From an uncultured Collinsella sp. (GTDB taxonomy: Bacteria > Actinomycetota > Coriobacteriia > Coriobacteriales > Coriobacteriaceae): a stretch of DNA of 6,361 nucleotides. Positions 1 through 6,347 of the stretch are shown one piece after another. The stretch covers positions 1 through 6,361 of the forward strand of contig CABRZY010000103.1 of NCBI GenBank assembly GCA_902475475.1, written 5' to 3'. How positions within the stretch are numbered: the stretch's first letter is position 1; every line of letters starts with the position of its first letter. The position numbers and the translations under genes were made by a program. The notes under the pieces are model-generated. The model ran no database searches. It was not told where the DNA came from and saw only the letters and a list, made by a program, of their open reading frames with translations.

Positions 1-100
1 GCGGCGCTTCGCGCCTGCTGCCCGAGGTGACTTTGGGGTCGATTGGGGTTGTCTGCACAATTCGCGGTATTATGGTGCGGAGTTTTGAAAGGAGCCGCTG

Positions 101-679
101 GTGGTCACGACGACGTTTGCTTCGCCTTTGGGCGAAATCTTGCTTGCCGCTGATGGCCGCGGTCTGACGGGGCTTTGGTTTGAGGGACAGGAGCATTTTG
201 GCTCCACGCTTCTCCGGGAAGACTCCGAACATGTTGAAGGCGCCGATGCGGTTTCTGGTGCTGGCGGCATGTCTTCGGTGAATCCGACAAACGGTGCTGC
301 CTCGTCGGTACTTGAGCGTTCTTGGGCTTGGCTGAATGCTTATTTTGCGGGGCAGGAACCTCGGTTTACGCCTCCGTTGCATATGATCGGTACGGCGTTT
401 CAGCGTGAAGTTTGGTACGAGCTGCTTTCCATTCCGCGCGGCGAGGTTGCCACGTATGGCGAGATCGCCCAGCGTGTTGCGGCTCGACATCGTGTACCGG
501 GAAACGAGGCGCCCGTTGTGTCTCCCCGTGCCGTGGGGGCCGCGGTCGCGCGTAATCCCATTTCGATTATTGTGCCGTGCCATCGCGTGGTTGCCGCCGA
601 TGGTTCGCTCAACGGATATGCCGGCGGCCTCGACCGTAAGGAGTGGCTGCTTCGGCTTGAGGGCGCGTACGAGGAGTAA
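101..679 (+). CDS. ogt: Methylated-DNA--[protein]-cysteine S-methyltransferase (O6-alkylguanine-DNA alkyltransferase)
   Basis: Suicide DNA-repair enzyme that moves the alkyl group from O6-alkylguanine (or O4-alkylthymine) to its own cysteine; it acts on chromosomal DNA in the cytoplasm. The 192-residue product has a short N-terminal domain (about 1-90, beginning VTTTFASPLGEILLAADG), then the C-terminal DNA-binding domain: FQREVWYELLSIPRGEVATYGEIA at about 100-123, the helix-turn-helix arginine finger RAVGAAVARNP (Arg143), and the active-site PCHRV with acceptor Cys160 (codon 578-580). GYAGGLDRKEWLL follows, as is typical. Length is close to the usual 150-190; a Ser/Gly/Ala-rich stretch at about 40-70 is a variable linker. 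The start is GTG, chosen because AAAGGAG (88-94) sits 6 nt upstream and the protein begins where the family does. It appears monocistronic. Ogt and Ada-C/MGMT-type proteins cannot be separated by motif alone, but no Ada regulatory domain is present, so Ogt is preferred. Confidence 0.95.
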   Translation: MVTTTFASPLGEILLAADGRGLTGLWFEGQEHFGSTLLREDSEHVEGADAVSGAGGMSSVNPTNGAASSVLERSWAWLNAYFAGQEPRFTPPLHMIGTAFQREVWYELLSIPRGEVATYGEIAQRVAARHRVPGNEAPVVSPRAVGAAVARNPISIIVPCHRVVAADGSLNGYAGGLDRKEWLLRLEGAYEE

Positions 680-719
680 CACTCGAGCGCTTTGCATAGC
701 CAAGATGCCGTGAAAGAAC

Positions 720-858
720 GGGACATGCTTTCCGAATGGAGGCTCAGACGGAAACTACGTCCCGGAATTCCGTTTTAAAGCGGGATGCGCTTTCCGAATG
801 GCGTTCCAAGCGGAAACCGTGTCCCGGAATACAGCCTCAGAGTGGGACGCCGTTTCCG
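720..858. repeat. 62-bp tandem repeat of imperfect hairpins (about 2.25 units)
   Basis: Arms of the form GGGAC-N4-TTTCCG alternate with their complement CGGAAA-N4-GTCCC. Unit 1 has arms at 720-734 and 749-763; unit 2 at 782-796 and 811-825; a third left arm lies at 844-858 with no right partner. Left arms are exactly 62 bp apart (720, 782, 844), and each complete hairpin is 44 bp with a 14-nt loop. The two 6+5 bp stem blocks flank a 4x4 internal mismatch whose bases differ between units, while the paired blocks are kept (one G-T wobble in unit 2). The 18-bp linkers both begin GGAAT. No T-tract follows either hairpin, so this is not a standard terminator of ogt. It may belong to a dispersed intergenic (REP-like) family. 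An open reading frame crosses it on the plus strand (736-1116) but resembles no protein I recognise. Confidence 0.8.
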
Positions 859-885
859 GCTGAGACCACCTGCCTGGACATCGAT

Positions 886-1104
886 CTACGCCCGCTCCTG
901 CAGGGCGTAGATGGACTTATCCATGTTGAACAGGTAAGCCACAACGCAGACGATGAAGAACGCCGGCAGATTACCGAAACCGAAGACCTCGCAACCGATA
1001 AGGATGGTCGCGAGCAGCGTGTTGGTGGCGCTGCCAAAGACGGCTGCGTAGCCCAGTGCGGCGCAGAGCTCGACGGGCATGCCGAGTTGAGCCTCGTTAT
1101 GGCG
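886..1104 (-). pseudogene. C-terminal remnant of a voltage-gated ClC-type chloride channel
   Basis: About 72 residues are readable on the minus strand. They include LGMPVELCAALGYAAVFG, then SATNTLLATILIGCEVFGFG, NLPAFFIVCVVAYLFN and MDKSIYALQERA before a TAG stop at 886-888. This matches what I know of the end of bacterial ClC channels/antiporters, where the ALGxxAVFxxATNTxLA helix is followed by a GxExFG segment, a hydrophobic helix ending AYxFxxxxSIYxxQ, and the terminus. A complete ClC protein has about 400 or more residues, so more than 80 percent is missing. The reading frame upstream of about 1104 belongs to a different gene. An ATG at 1080 exists, but nothing suggests a functional 64-residue protein starting there. 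The assignment rests on remembered family pattern only. Confidence 0.7.
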
Positions 1105-1460
1105 ACATCTTGGTAACAGAAAGGCCCGCGTTCCTCAGAGGCAAGATAGGCAATTCTGCTTCTGAGGTAGATCTCAATTCTGCCGACCGCACTGCCGACC
1201 GCATCAAACATTAACTGCCGGAGGGCTCGGTCAAATTCATGCGTGTAGATGATGGTTTCGAATGTTGTGCCTTCGCGAAAGATGGTAATCCCGGACTTGC
1301 ATTTGGTTTTGTAGGGAAACCAGTAGGCCGACAGTCTGTAGTGGTTGGCTTCGACCAAAACTCGCTCGAGTTCGCTTTGATCAGAGCACTTAAGACCCTT
1401 GTTTTCTGTCAATAGTGCTATTTGTTTGTTGATGGATATCCGCGACTTCTGGTATTTCAT
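1105..1460 (-). pseudogene. Truncated Abi_2 (AbiD/AbiF-like) abortive-infection family protein, N-terminal part only
   Basis: The ATG at 1458-1460 (minus strand) is preceded by an AAGAGG-like ribosome-binding site. The first ~118 residues follow the Abi_2 (PF07751) pattern: MKYQKSRISINKQIALL at the start, ANHYRLSAYWFPY at about 38-50, FREGTTFETI at 61-70, YTHEFDRALRQLMFDAV at about 72-88, RIEIYLRSRIAYLASEE at 94-110 and GPFCYQD at 112-118. Intact members usually have about 250-350 residues and act in phage abortive infection. Here family similarity ends near base 1107. The frame stays open to 837, but those last ~90 residues are an out-of-frame reading of the ClC remnant and the hairpin repeat. 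The gene is visibly less GC-rich than its neighbours, which suggests horizontal acquisition before decay. A 4-residue duplication lies inside the conserved DAxxRIEI motif. I infer it is non-functional, although a 207-residue chimera could be translated. Confidence 0.7.
1180..1203. repeat. Perfect 12-bp tandem duplication inside the Abi_2 remnant
   Basis: CTGCCGACCGCA occurs twice head to tail (1180-1191 and 1192-1203). In the minus-strand protein this gives AVGS-AVGR at residues 87-94, where family members normally read straight from DA(V/I) into xRIEI. Removing one copy restores DAVGRIEI, the expected spacing. The duplication is in frame, so it did not itself break the gene. Confidence 0.9.
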
Positions 1461-1631
1461 TTAAGCCTCTTGATAGAAAAAGAGCTGGAGTTGCGCATCG
1501 TTGAGAGGCTTTCCAGCTTTAGCAAGACAAACTCATAAGATGCGACGGGCCGCGTCAAGATAATTACCGGACGGCCTAGGAGGCGGCTGGTTGACTGGCC
1601 TAAAACCTGATGCACGGGGCGGCGCTCCACG

Positions 1632-2270
1632 CTATTCAGCGCGCTTGATGGGATGACGAACCACAGTCTTAAGTTTCTCCGGTGCACATTTGCGTGGATC
1701 GGAGAGATAGATTTCGTGATGAAAACGGGTGTCTGAGAAGTCGGGGACATAGCCCTGCTCGGTCGTGTATTCATGCATAGCGTTTACGGTCGCCGGCTCG
1801 CTGTCGTAGGGTCCGGTATGCATGCATTGAACGCAGAGACCCTCGTCAACTTTAAGCAGCTCGACGGCGGAAAAGTCCAGTTTCTTTTTGGTCGTGGCTT
1901 CCGCGACTGCCCAGTCAAAATCATCTCGGCTGACGAAATCGGGCAGGCGGATGCACGAGATAAAGTTGAAATCGTCCTTGCGTACATAATCGATGTCGCC
2001 GCTCGGGGAGTCTTGCCACCAGAAGCCCTCGAGCGGCGGTACCACAAAGTCGAAATAGCCCTCGATACTCCTTGAGCCTTTCTTTGACATCTTGACGGTA
2101 TAGGCGATGCCGTAAAGCAGCGGCAGGGCATTTTGATACTCGCCACCTTCGGTATTTGGGTCGCCCTTTCCGCGAACGGCAACGTAGCTCATAGGCGGGA
2201 CAGTTATGATACTCGGTTTGCTTGCAGGTCTGTAGAGCTCCTTGCATTCCTTCTTAAAGTCGAACGCCAT
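1632..2270 (-). CDS. GyrI-like small-molecule-binding domain protein (COG4832 type)
   Basis: The 212-residue soluble protein belongs to the GyrI-like/SOUL-fold family (PF06445 superfamily), whose members bind small hydrophobic ligands or, as in E. coli SbmC/GyrI, modulate DNA gyrase. Visible family features are FDFKKECKELYRP at 3-15, PSIITVPPMSYVAVRGKGDPN at 19-39, LLYGIAYTVKMS at 51-62, VVPPLEGFWWQ at 76-86, MHTGPYDSEPATVNAM at 150-165 and the C-terminal HHEIYLSDPRK...PEKLKTVVRHPI at about 184-208. The length is full for this group, and there is no DNA-binding AraC/MerR domain and no signal peptide. The ATG start (2268-2270) is preceded on the minus strand by AGAAAGG (2279-2285) with an 8-nt gap. 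It is divergent from the ABC operon and stands alone. A LexA-type palindrome overlaps its promoter region, so DNA-damage induction is likely. Its ligand or molecular target cannot be deduced from sequence. Confidence 0.88.
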   Translation of the reverse strand: MAFDFKKECKELYRPASKPSIITVPPMSYVAVRGKGDPNTEGGEYQNALPLLYGIAYTVKMSKKGSRSIEGYFDFVVPPLEGFWWQDSPSGDIDYVRKDDFNFISCIRLPDFVSRDDFDWAVAEATTKKKLDFSAVELLKVDEGLCVQCMHTGPYDSEPATVNAMHEYTTEQGYVPDFSDTRFHHEIYLSDPRKCAPEKLKTVVRHPIKRAE

Positions 2271-2311
2271 GTTGGCCGCCTTTCTGCGTATTGGCCTGCT
2301 TAGAAAGCGGA

Positions 2312-2340
2312 ATCATATCATAGAAACGAACAGCTGTTCG
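2312..2340 (-). promoter_or_regulatory. Candidate promoter of the GyrI-like gene
   Basis: On the minus strand two overlapping TATGAT hexamers (2317-2322 and 2312-2317) offer good -10 elements. With the second and a 17-bp spacer, the -35 position is CGAACA (2335-2340), only 3 of 6 matches to TTGACA. It falls inside the LexA box, so LexA binding would block RNA polymerase. Transcription would begin near 2305, about 35 nt ahead of the ATG. Confidence 0.45.
2327..2340. promoter_or_regulatory. LexA (SOS) box, CGAAC-N4-GTTCG
   Basis: CGAACAGCTGTTCG is a perfect 14-bp palindrome and fits exactly the CGAAC-N4-GTTCG operator known for LexA/DinR in Firmicutes and Actinobacteria. It lies 57 bp upstream of the GyrI-like ATG and 201 bp upstream of the ABC ATPase ATG. 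The minus-strand gene is therefore the more likely target. Confidence 0.75.
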
Positions 2341-2541
2341 AATGATTTGGCTGACAGATTGAGATGCGTGCGTTGTGTTTGGCGGTCGGCCTGACCCCAT
2401 CGATGATTTCTCTGCCTCCCCGGCGCCTCATCTATAGCTGCCGTTTCCCCATATAGAACCTGCCAAAATAAACCCGTCCCTTTTTAGTCGGTGCGAAATG
2501 GGTAATACTAAAGAGTTATCCGACCAGATGGGAACCGATCG

Positions 2542-3243
2542 ATGGCTTATATCGAATTCAAAGACGTCATCAAGGCATACGGCGAGGGCGACGCCCGCAT
2601 TCACGCACTCGACGGCGCGAGCTTTACGGTCGAGCGCGGCGAGCTCGCCATCATTTTGGGTGCTTCGGGTGCCGGCAAGACCACGGCGCTCAACATTCTG
2701 GGCGGCATGGATACGGCGACTTCCGGCACCGTGACGGTGGACGGGCGCGATGTGAGCTCCGCTAACGAGGCGCAGCTCGTGGAATACCGCCGCGCCGACG
2801 TCGGCTTTGTCTTCCAGTTCTACAATCTGGTCCCCAACCTGACGGCGCTCGAAAATGTTGAGCTTGCGGCGCAAATCTGCCCTGATTCGCTCGATGCCGA
2901 GCAAACGCTTTGCCAGGTTGGCTTGGGTGAGCGCCTCGCCAACTTCCCCGCGCAGCTTTCGGGCGGCGAGCAGCAGCGCGTGTCCATTGCCCGCGCACTG
3001 GCAAAGAACCCCAAGCTGCTTTTGTGCGACGAGCCCACGGGCGCACTTGACTATAAAACCGGCAAGCAGATCTTGCAGCTGCTGCAGGACACTTGCCGCA
3101 AGCAGGGCATTACGGTCATCATCATCACCCACAACTCCGCGCTGGCGCCCATGGCCGATCGCCTGATCCGCTTTAAGAACGGTCGCGTGGAGAGCGAGAC
3201 GGTCCAGCAAAATCCCGTGCCTATCGAGACGATCGAGTGGTAG
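2542..3243 (+). CDS. ABC transporter ATP-binding protein (MacB/LolD-like family)
   Basis: The cytoplasmic ATPase powers the FtsX-type permease encoded next. The 233-residue protein is full length for this family and carries every nucleotide-binding motif: A-loop aromatic Tyr13, Walker A GASGAGKTT (40-48), Q-loop Gln92 in VFQFYNLVPNLT, signature LSGGEQQR (139-146), Walker B LLLCDEPTGALD (159-170, catalytic Glu164) and switch His197 in IIITHN. FYNLVPNLTALENV after the Q-loop and DEPTGALD are hallmarks of the MacB/LolD/FtsE branch, not of importers. The start is ATG 2542, where the family begins. Its ribosome-binding site is weak (ATGGGA, 2528-2533). A TAATAC at 2503-2508 could be a -10 element, but no convincing -35 precedes it. 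The stop at 3241-3243 lies 5 bp before the permease ATG, or overlaps its alternative GTG start, so translation is probably coupled. The substrate is unknown. Confidence 0.95.
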   Translation: MAYIEFKDVIKAYGEGDARIHALDGASFTVERGELAIILGASGAGKTTALNILGGMDTATSGTVTVDGRDVSSANEAQLVEYRRADVGFVFQFYNLVPNLTALENVELAAQICPDSLDAEQTLCQVGLGERLANFPAQLSGGEQQRVSIARALAKNPKLLLCDEPTGALDYKTGKQILQLLQDTCRKQGITVIIITHNSALAPMADRLIRFKNGRVESETVQQNPVPIETIEW

Positions 3244-3248
3244 CGCCC

Positions 3249-6014
3249 ATGGACCAAGACCGCCAAAACAGCCTACGCCGCGACGCGCAGAACACGGAGC
3301 GCGAGCAGGATTTTACGACCTACCGCACTGCCCAAAGCTCAAACGATATGGTGCCGACGGTTTTTCGCCGTGGCATCTACCGCACAATCCGAGGCAGTCT
3401 TAAGCGCTTCTTGTCAATCGTGGTCATCACCGCGCTTGGCGTGAGCGTGATGTGCGGCCTTAAGGCGGGTTGCGAGGACCTGTGTGATTCGGTTGATGCC
3501 TACTTCGACCAGCAAAATGTCTATGACATTAACGTGCAGTCGACCTATGGCCTGACTGACGATGATCTCGACGCCATACAAGAGGTCGATGGCGTCGAAA
3601 CGGCCGAGGGCATCTACACCGAGACCGCCTACACCGCTGTGGGTACAACGCGCGAGCGCGTGGTCGTGCAGAGTCTCTCCAAGGAGAACATCGATCAGCC
3701 GGTGCTCGTGAACGGCGATTTGCCCGAGAGCGCCGATGAGGTCGCGGTGACTTCGAAGTTCCTGAAGGCTTCGGGCAAAAAGCTCGGCGATACGGTGAGT
3801 TTTGCCGCCAATGACGCGAGCTCGTCGAACCAAAGCGCCAAGGATCAGTTTGCCGCGGGCGATTATACCATTACGGCCGAGGTCCTCGACCCCACTGATG
3901 TAAGTTCTGACTCGACAGTCAACGCCTTTCGCGCTGCTTCGGCGGCGGACTATAAGTTCTATGTGAGCGAGGACGCCGCGACATCTTCTTCCTACTCCGC
4001 GGTCCACGTGATCGTCGAGGGAGCCAAGAGCCTCAACTCCTATTCGGATGCCTACGCGGCAAAGACCAATGAGGTCAAGGGCAATATCGAGAAGATCCGC
4101 GAGGAGCGTGAGAAGGCGCGTGCCCAGGAGCTGACGGCCGATACGCCGGCGAGCTTGGACGCGGCTGAGCGTCAGGCGAATATGGTCTTTGGGATCGAGC
4201 AGGACAACATCAATCGCATGGCCGAGGGCAGCGACGAGCGTGCGCAGGCGCAAGCCGACCTGGACCAGCGCCGTGCCGCCGCCGACCAACAGTTTGCCGA
4301 CGCCCGCGCCGAGCTTTCCGACCTGGGCGAATGCACCTGGTACATCCAGGACCGCGGCAATATCGCAAGCTACTCGAGCGTGGAGAGCGATAGCTCGTCA
4401 ATTGAAGCCATCGCCACGGTGTTCCCGTTCATCTTCTTTATCGTCGCCGTGCTCATCAGCCTCACCACCGCCACGCGTATGGTCGAGGAGGAGCGCACAC
4501 TCATTGGCCTGTACAAGGCGCTCGGCTACTCGCGCGAGCGCATTCTGTCCAAATACGTGGACTATGCGCTGTGGGCTTGTCTGATCGGCGGCGTGCTCGG
4601 CAATATCATCGGATTTGTGGGCCTGCCGCTGTTCCTGTTTACGGTGTTCGACGACATGTACTCGCTGCCCCAGATGCTGCTTTCGTACGACATCGTGTCC
4701 TCGATCGTTTCGGTGGCGCTGTTTGCCGTGGGCGTGGTGGGCGCCACGATTATCGCCTGCCGCCACGAGATGGCCGAGACCCCGGCCTCGCTTATGCGTC
4801 CCAAGGCCCCGCGCGCTGGCTCGCGCATCTTGCTCGAGCGCATCGGCTTTATCTGGCGCCGCATGGGCTTTTTGAACAAGGTCGCTGCACGCAACCTATT
4901 CCGCTATAAAAAGCGCGCCTTTATGACCATCTTTGGCATCGCGGGTTGCACCGCGCTTGTGATCTGCGGTATGGGTATTCGCGATACGTCGGTCGCGCTT
5001 TCGCCCAAGCAGTACGGCCACATCACACGCTACGATCTGCTGGCGGTCGCCAATCCCGACGATTTTTCGCAGACGTGCGCGGCGCTCGACGAGCGAAGCG
5101 CGGTCAAGGATTCCGGTGTGACCGTAACTTCGACGCTGCCGATCATGACTGACAACGTTACCTTTACGTTTGGCGGCAAGAGCGAGACCGTGCAGCTGAT
5201 CGTGGTGCCCGATGACCGCACGAACGATCTGGACGACTACGTTCGCCTTGAGGATGAGTCCAAAGAGCCGCTGTCTTTGCGTGACGGAGACGTGTATCTG
5301 AGCAAGAGTTCACAGCTGGTGCTGGGGATTCAGCTGGGCGATACGGCTCACGTCCAGGATTCGTCGCTCAATGTTGCCAAGGTCAAAGTCAGCGACATTT
5401 CGCTTAACTATCTGGGCAACACGCTTTACATGACGCAGGGCACCTATGAGCGCGCGTTCGGTCGAAGCGCACGTCTTAACGGCGTCTTTGTGCTGCTTAA
5501 GGGCTCATCTTCTGACCAGATTGCGTTTAGCAAGAAGATTAAGAGCGACGGTTGGCTCACCATCTCGAGCACGGCCGAACATTGGCAGAACTACGAGGCG
5601 AACTTTACGATTATCAATTCGGTCGTGGTGCTCGTGACCTTTATGGCGGCGTGCCTGTCGTTTGTGGTGGTGTTTACGCTGTCTAATACGAATATTTCGG
5701 AGCGCGAGCGCGAGCTGGCGACCATTAAGGTGCTGGGCTTCCGCCGTGGCGAGGTGCACCACTACGTCAACAAGGAGACGTTAATCCTCACGGCAATTGG
5801 CACCGCACTGGGCGTGCCGCTGGGTGGCCTGCTTGCCGAGAGCTTTACGTACATCCTGCAGATGCCGTCGCTGTACTTTGACGTCGAAGTCGAGCCGCTG
5901 AGCTACGTGCTTGCCGTGGTGCTTTCCTTCGGCTTTACGATCATCGTCAACCTCGCCACCAACCGAACTCTCAATAAGATCGACATGGTCGGCGCCCTCA
6001 AGAGCGCCGAGTAG
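3249..6014 (+). CDS. ABC transporter permease with two FtsX domains and an extracytoplasmic coiled coil
   Basis: The 921-residue membrane subunit is the partner of the preceding ATPase. A hydrophilic N-terminus (1-45) leads to TM1 at about 54-73 (LSIVVITALGVSVMCGLKA). A large external domain follows and ends in an Ala/Glu/Arg/Gln-rich coiled coil (about 272-357), then the family motif WYIQDR (364-369). FtsX domain 1 (about 389-511) has three TM helices and the cytoplasmic motif EERTLIGLYKALGYS. TM5 (about 558-576) is preceded by ARNLFRYKKRAFMT, a second external domain covers about 580-785, and FtsX domain 2 (about 786-908) has three TM helices and ERERELATIKVLGFRRGE. I count eight TM helices. 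This double-FtsX, coiled-coil architecture is common in Firmicutes and Coriobacteriia permeases of unknown substrate. No periplasmic adaptor gene is present. GTG 3237 (4 residues longer, overlapping the ATPase stop) is an alternative start, and Met at 3354 (about residue 34) would still retain TM1. A terminator follows. Confidence 0.93.
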   Translation: MDQDRQNSLRRDAQNTEREQDFTTYRTAQSSNDMVPTVFRRGIYRTIRGSLKRFLSIVVITALGVSVMCGLKAGCEDLCDSVDAYFDQQNVYDINVQSTYGLTDDDLDAIQEVDGVETAEGIYTETAYTAVGTTRERVVVQSLSKENIDQPVLVNGDLPESADEVAVTSKFLKASGKKLGDTVSFAANDASSSNQSAKDQFAAGDYTITAEVLDPTDVSSDSTVNAFRAASAADYKFYVSEDAATSSSYSAVHVIVEGAKSLNSYSDAYAAKTNEVKGNIEKIREEREKARAQELTADTPASLDAAERQANMVFGIEQDNINRMAEGSDERAQAQADLDQRRAAADQQFADARAELSDLGECTWYIQDRGNIASYSSVESDSSSIEAIATVFPFIFFIVAVLISLTTATRMVEEERTLIGLYKALGYSRERILSKYVDYALWACLIGGVLGNIIGFVGLPLFLFTVFDDMYSLPQMLLSYDIVSSIVSVALFAVGVVGATIIACRHEMAETPASLMRPKAPRAGSRILLERIGFIWRRMGFLNKVAARNLFRYKKRAFMTIFGIAGCTALVICGMGIRDTSVALSPKQYGHITRYDLLAVANPDDFSQTCAALDERSAVKDSGVTVTSTLPIMTDNVTFTFGGKSETVQLIVVPDDRTNDLDDYVRLEDESKEPLSLRDGDVYLSKSSQLVLGIQLGDTAHVQDSSLNVAKVKVSDISLNYLGNTLYMTQGTYERAFGRSARLNGVFVLLKGSSSDQIAFSKKIKSDGWLTISSTAEHWQNYEANFTIINSVVVLVTFMAACLSFVVVFTLSNTNISERERELATIKVLGFRRGEVHHYVNKETLILTAIGTALGVPLGGLLAESFTYILQMPSLYFDVEVEPLSYVLAVVLSFGFTIIVNLATNRTLNKIDMVGALKSAE

Positions 6015-6072
6015 CCTGCCTGGGATTCAAGCTGTAGCGAGCTGTAATGTACCACAACCGCATTTTTGCATA

Positions 6073-6116
6073 AACCGCCCCGCCGATTGCATATTTCGGC
6101 GGGGCGGTTGCTTTTT
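6073..6116 (+). terminator. Intrinsic (Rho-independent) terminator of the ABC operon
   Basis: A perfect 14-bp stem, AACCGCCCCGCCGA (6073-6086) with its complement at 6096-6109, encloses a 9-nt loop and is followed by GC and five T residues (6112-6116). It begins 58 bp after the permease stop. The other strand lacks a T-run after the stem, so it is oriented for the plus-strand operon. Confidence 0.93.
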
Positions 6117-6136
6117 GCCCGCGGGTACCCCAGGGG

Positions 6137-6347
6137 GCGGCGTGCAAATTCCGGAGAATTCAGCATCCCGGAGTCCGCGAGTGTGGGAGCGGGCGCACAA
6201 AAGCGCATTGAAAGCCTGACTTTGAGCTCCGGCGCCTCGAGGACCGCTCATTTTTTTGCAGAATGCGGCCCGCGGCGCCTGTCTCTCGCCCAAAATCCAG
6301 TATGCAGGCACCCTCGGCTGCTGAATACTCCCAAAAATGCACGCCGC
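6137..6347. repeat. Long imperfect inverted repeat flanking about 150 bp of non-coding DNA
   Basis: The left arm 6139-6165 (starts GGCGTGCA, ends ATTCAGCA) matches the reverse complement of 6319-6345 at 22 of 27 positions with no gap. Two further bases match on the outer side (6137-6138 with 6346-6347). The 153-bp interior is GC-rich, with a run of seven T inside a smaller stem (CCGC at 6244-6247, GCGG at 6265-6268). Short reading frames cross it on both strands, but none shows protein-like composition, a good ribosome-binding site or a family I recognise. It may be a small palindromic mobile element, two oppositely oriented copies of a dispersed motif, or a structured RNA. The window ends 14 bp after the right arm, so any flanking duplication is only partly visible. 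Confidence 0.7.

Noticed and set aside
2..88. Open plus-strand frame ending in TGA just before the ogt ribosome-binding site, possibly an upstream gene end
   Set aside because: Only 28 codons are visible, another frame is equally open, and the sequence is not recognisable.
763..776. CGGAATTCCG palindrome followed by TTTT, as a possible ogt terminator
   Set aside because: The stem allows at most 3-4 bp with a loop, the T-run is only four bases, and the palindrome is not kept in the second repeat unit.
720..858. CRISPR-like interpretation of the 62-bp repeats
   Set aside because: There are only about two units, the repeats are degenerate, the linkers are of 14 and 18 nt, and no cas gene is nearby.
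736..1116. 126-residue plus-strand reading frame after ogt
   Set aside because: It runs through the hairpin repeats and antisense to the ClC remnant, has no ribosome-binding site and resembles no family.
1461..1538. Plus-strand segment ending KELELRIVERLSSFSKTNS and a stop, which looks like the tail of a regulator gene
   Set aside because: Only about 25 codons lie outside the Abi gene on the opposite strand. No start or family match is visible, so chance is as likely as a remnant.
1457..1774. 105-residue minus-strand reading frame overlapping the end of the GyrI-like gene
   Set aside because: Its first half is an out-of-frame reading of the GyrI-like gene, and the remainder shows no family similarity.
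2428..3210. 260-residue minus-strand reading frame opposite the ABC ATPase
   Set aside because: It lies antisense to a gene with every ABC motif intact. Its composition is a mirror of GC3-rich codons and no domain is recognisable.
3414..4289. 291-residue minus-strand reading frame opposite the permease
   Set aside because: It is antisense to well-conserved permease sequence. The Arg/Leu/Gly-rich product is typical of a shadow frame in high-GC DNA.
6030..6046. Direct repeat AGCTGTA-GCG-AGCTGTA after the permease stop
   Set aside because: It is too short to separate from chance, and no structure or known operator is evident.
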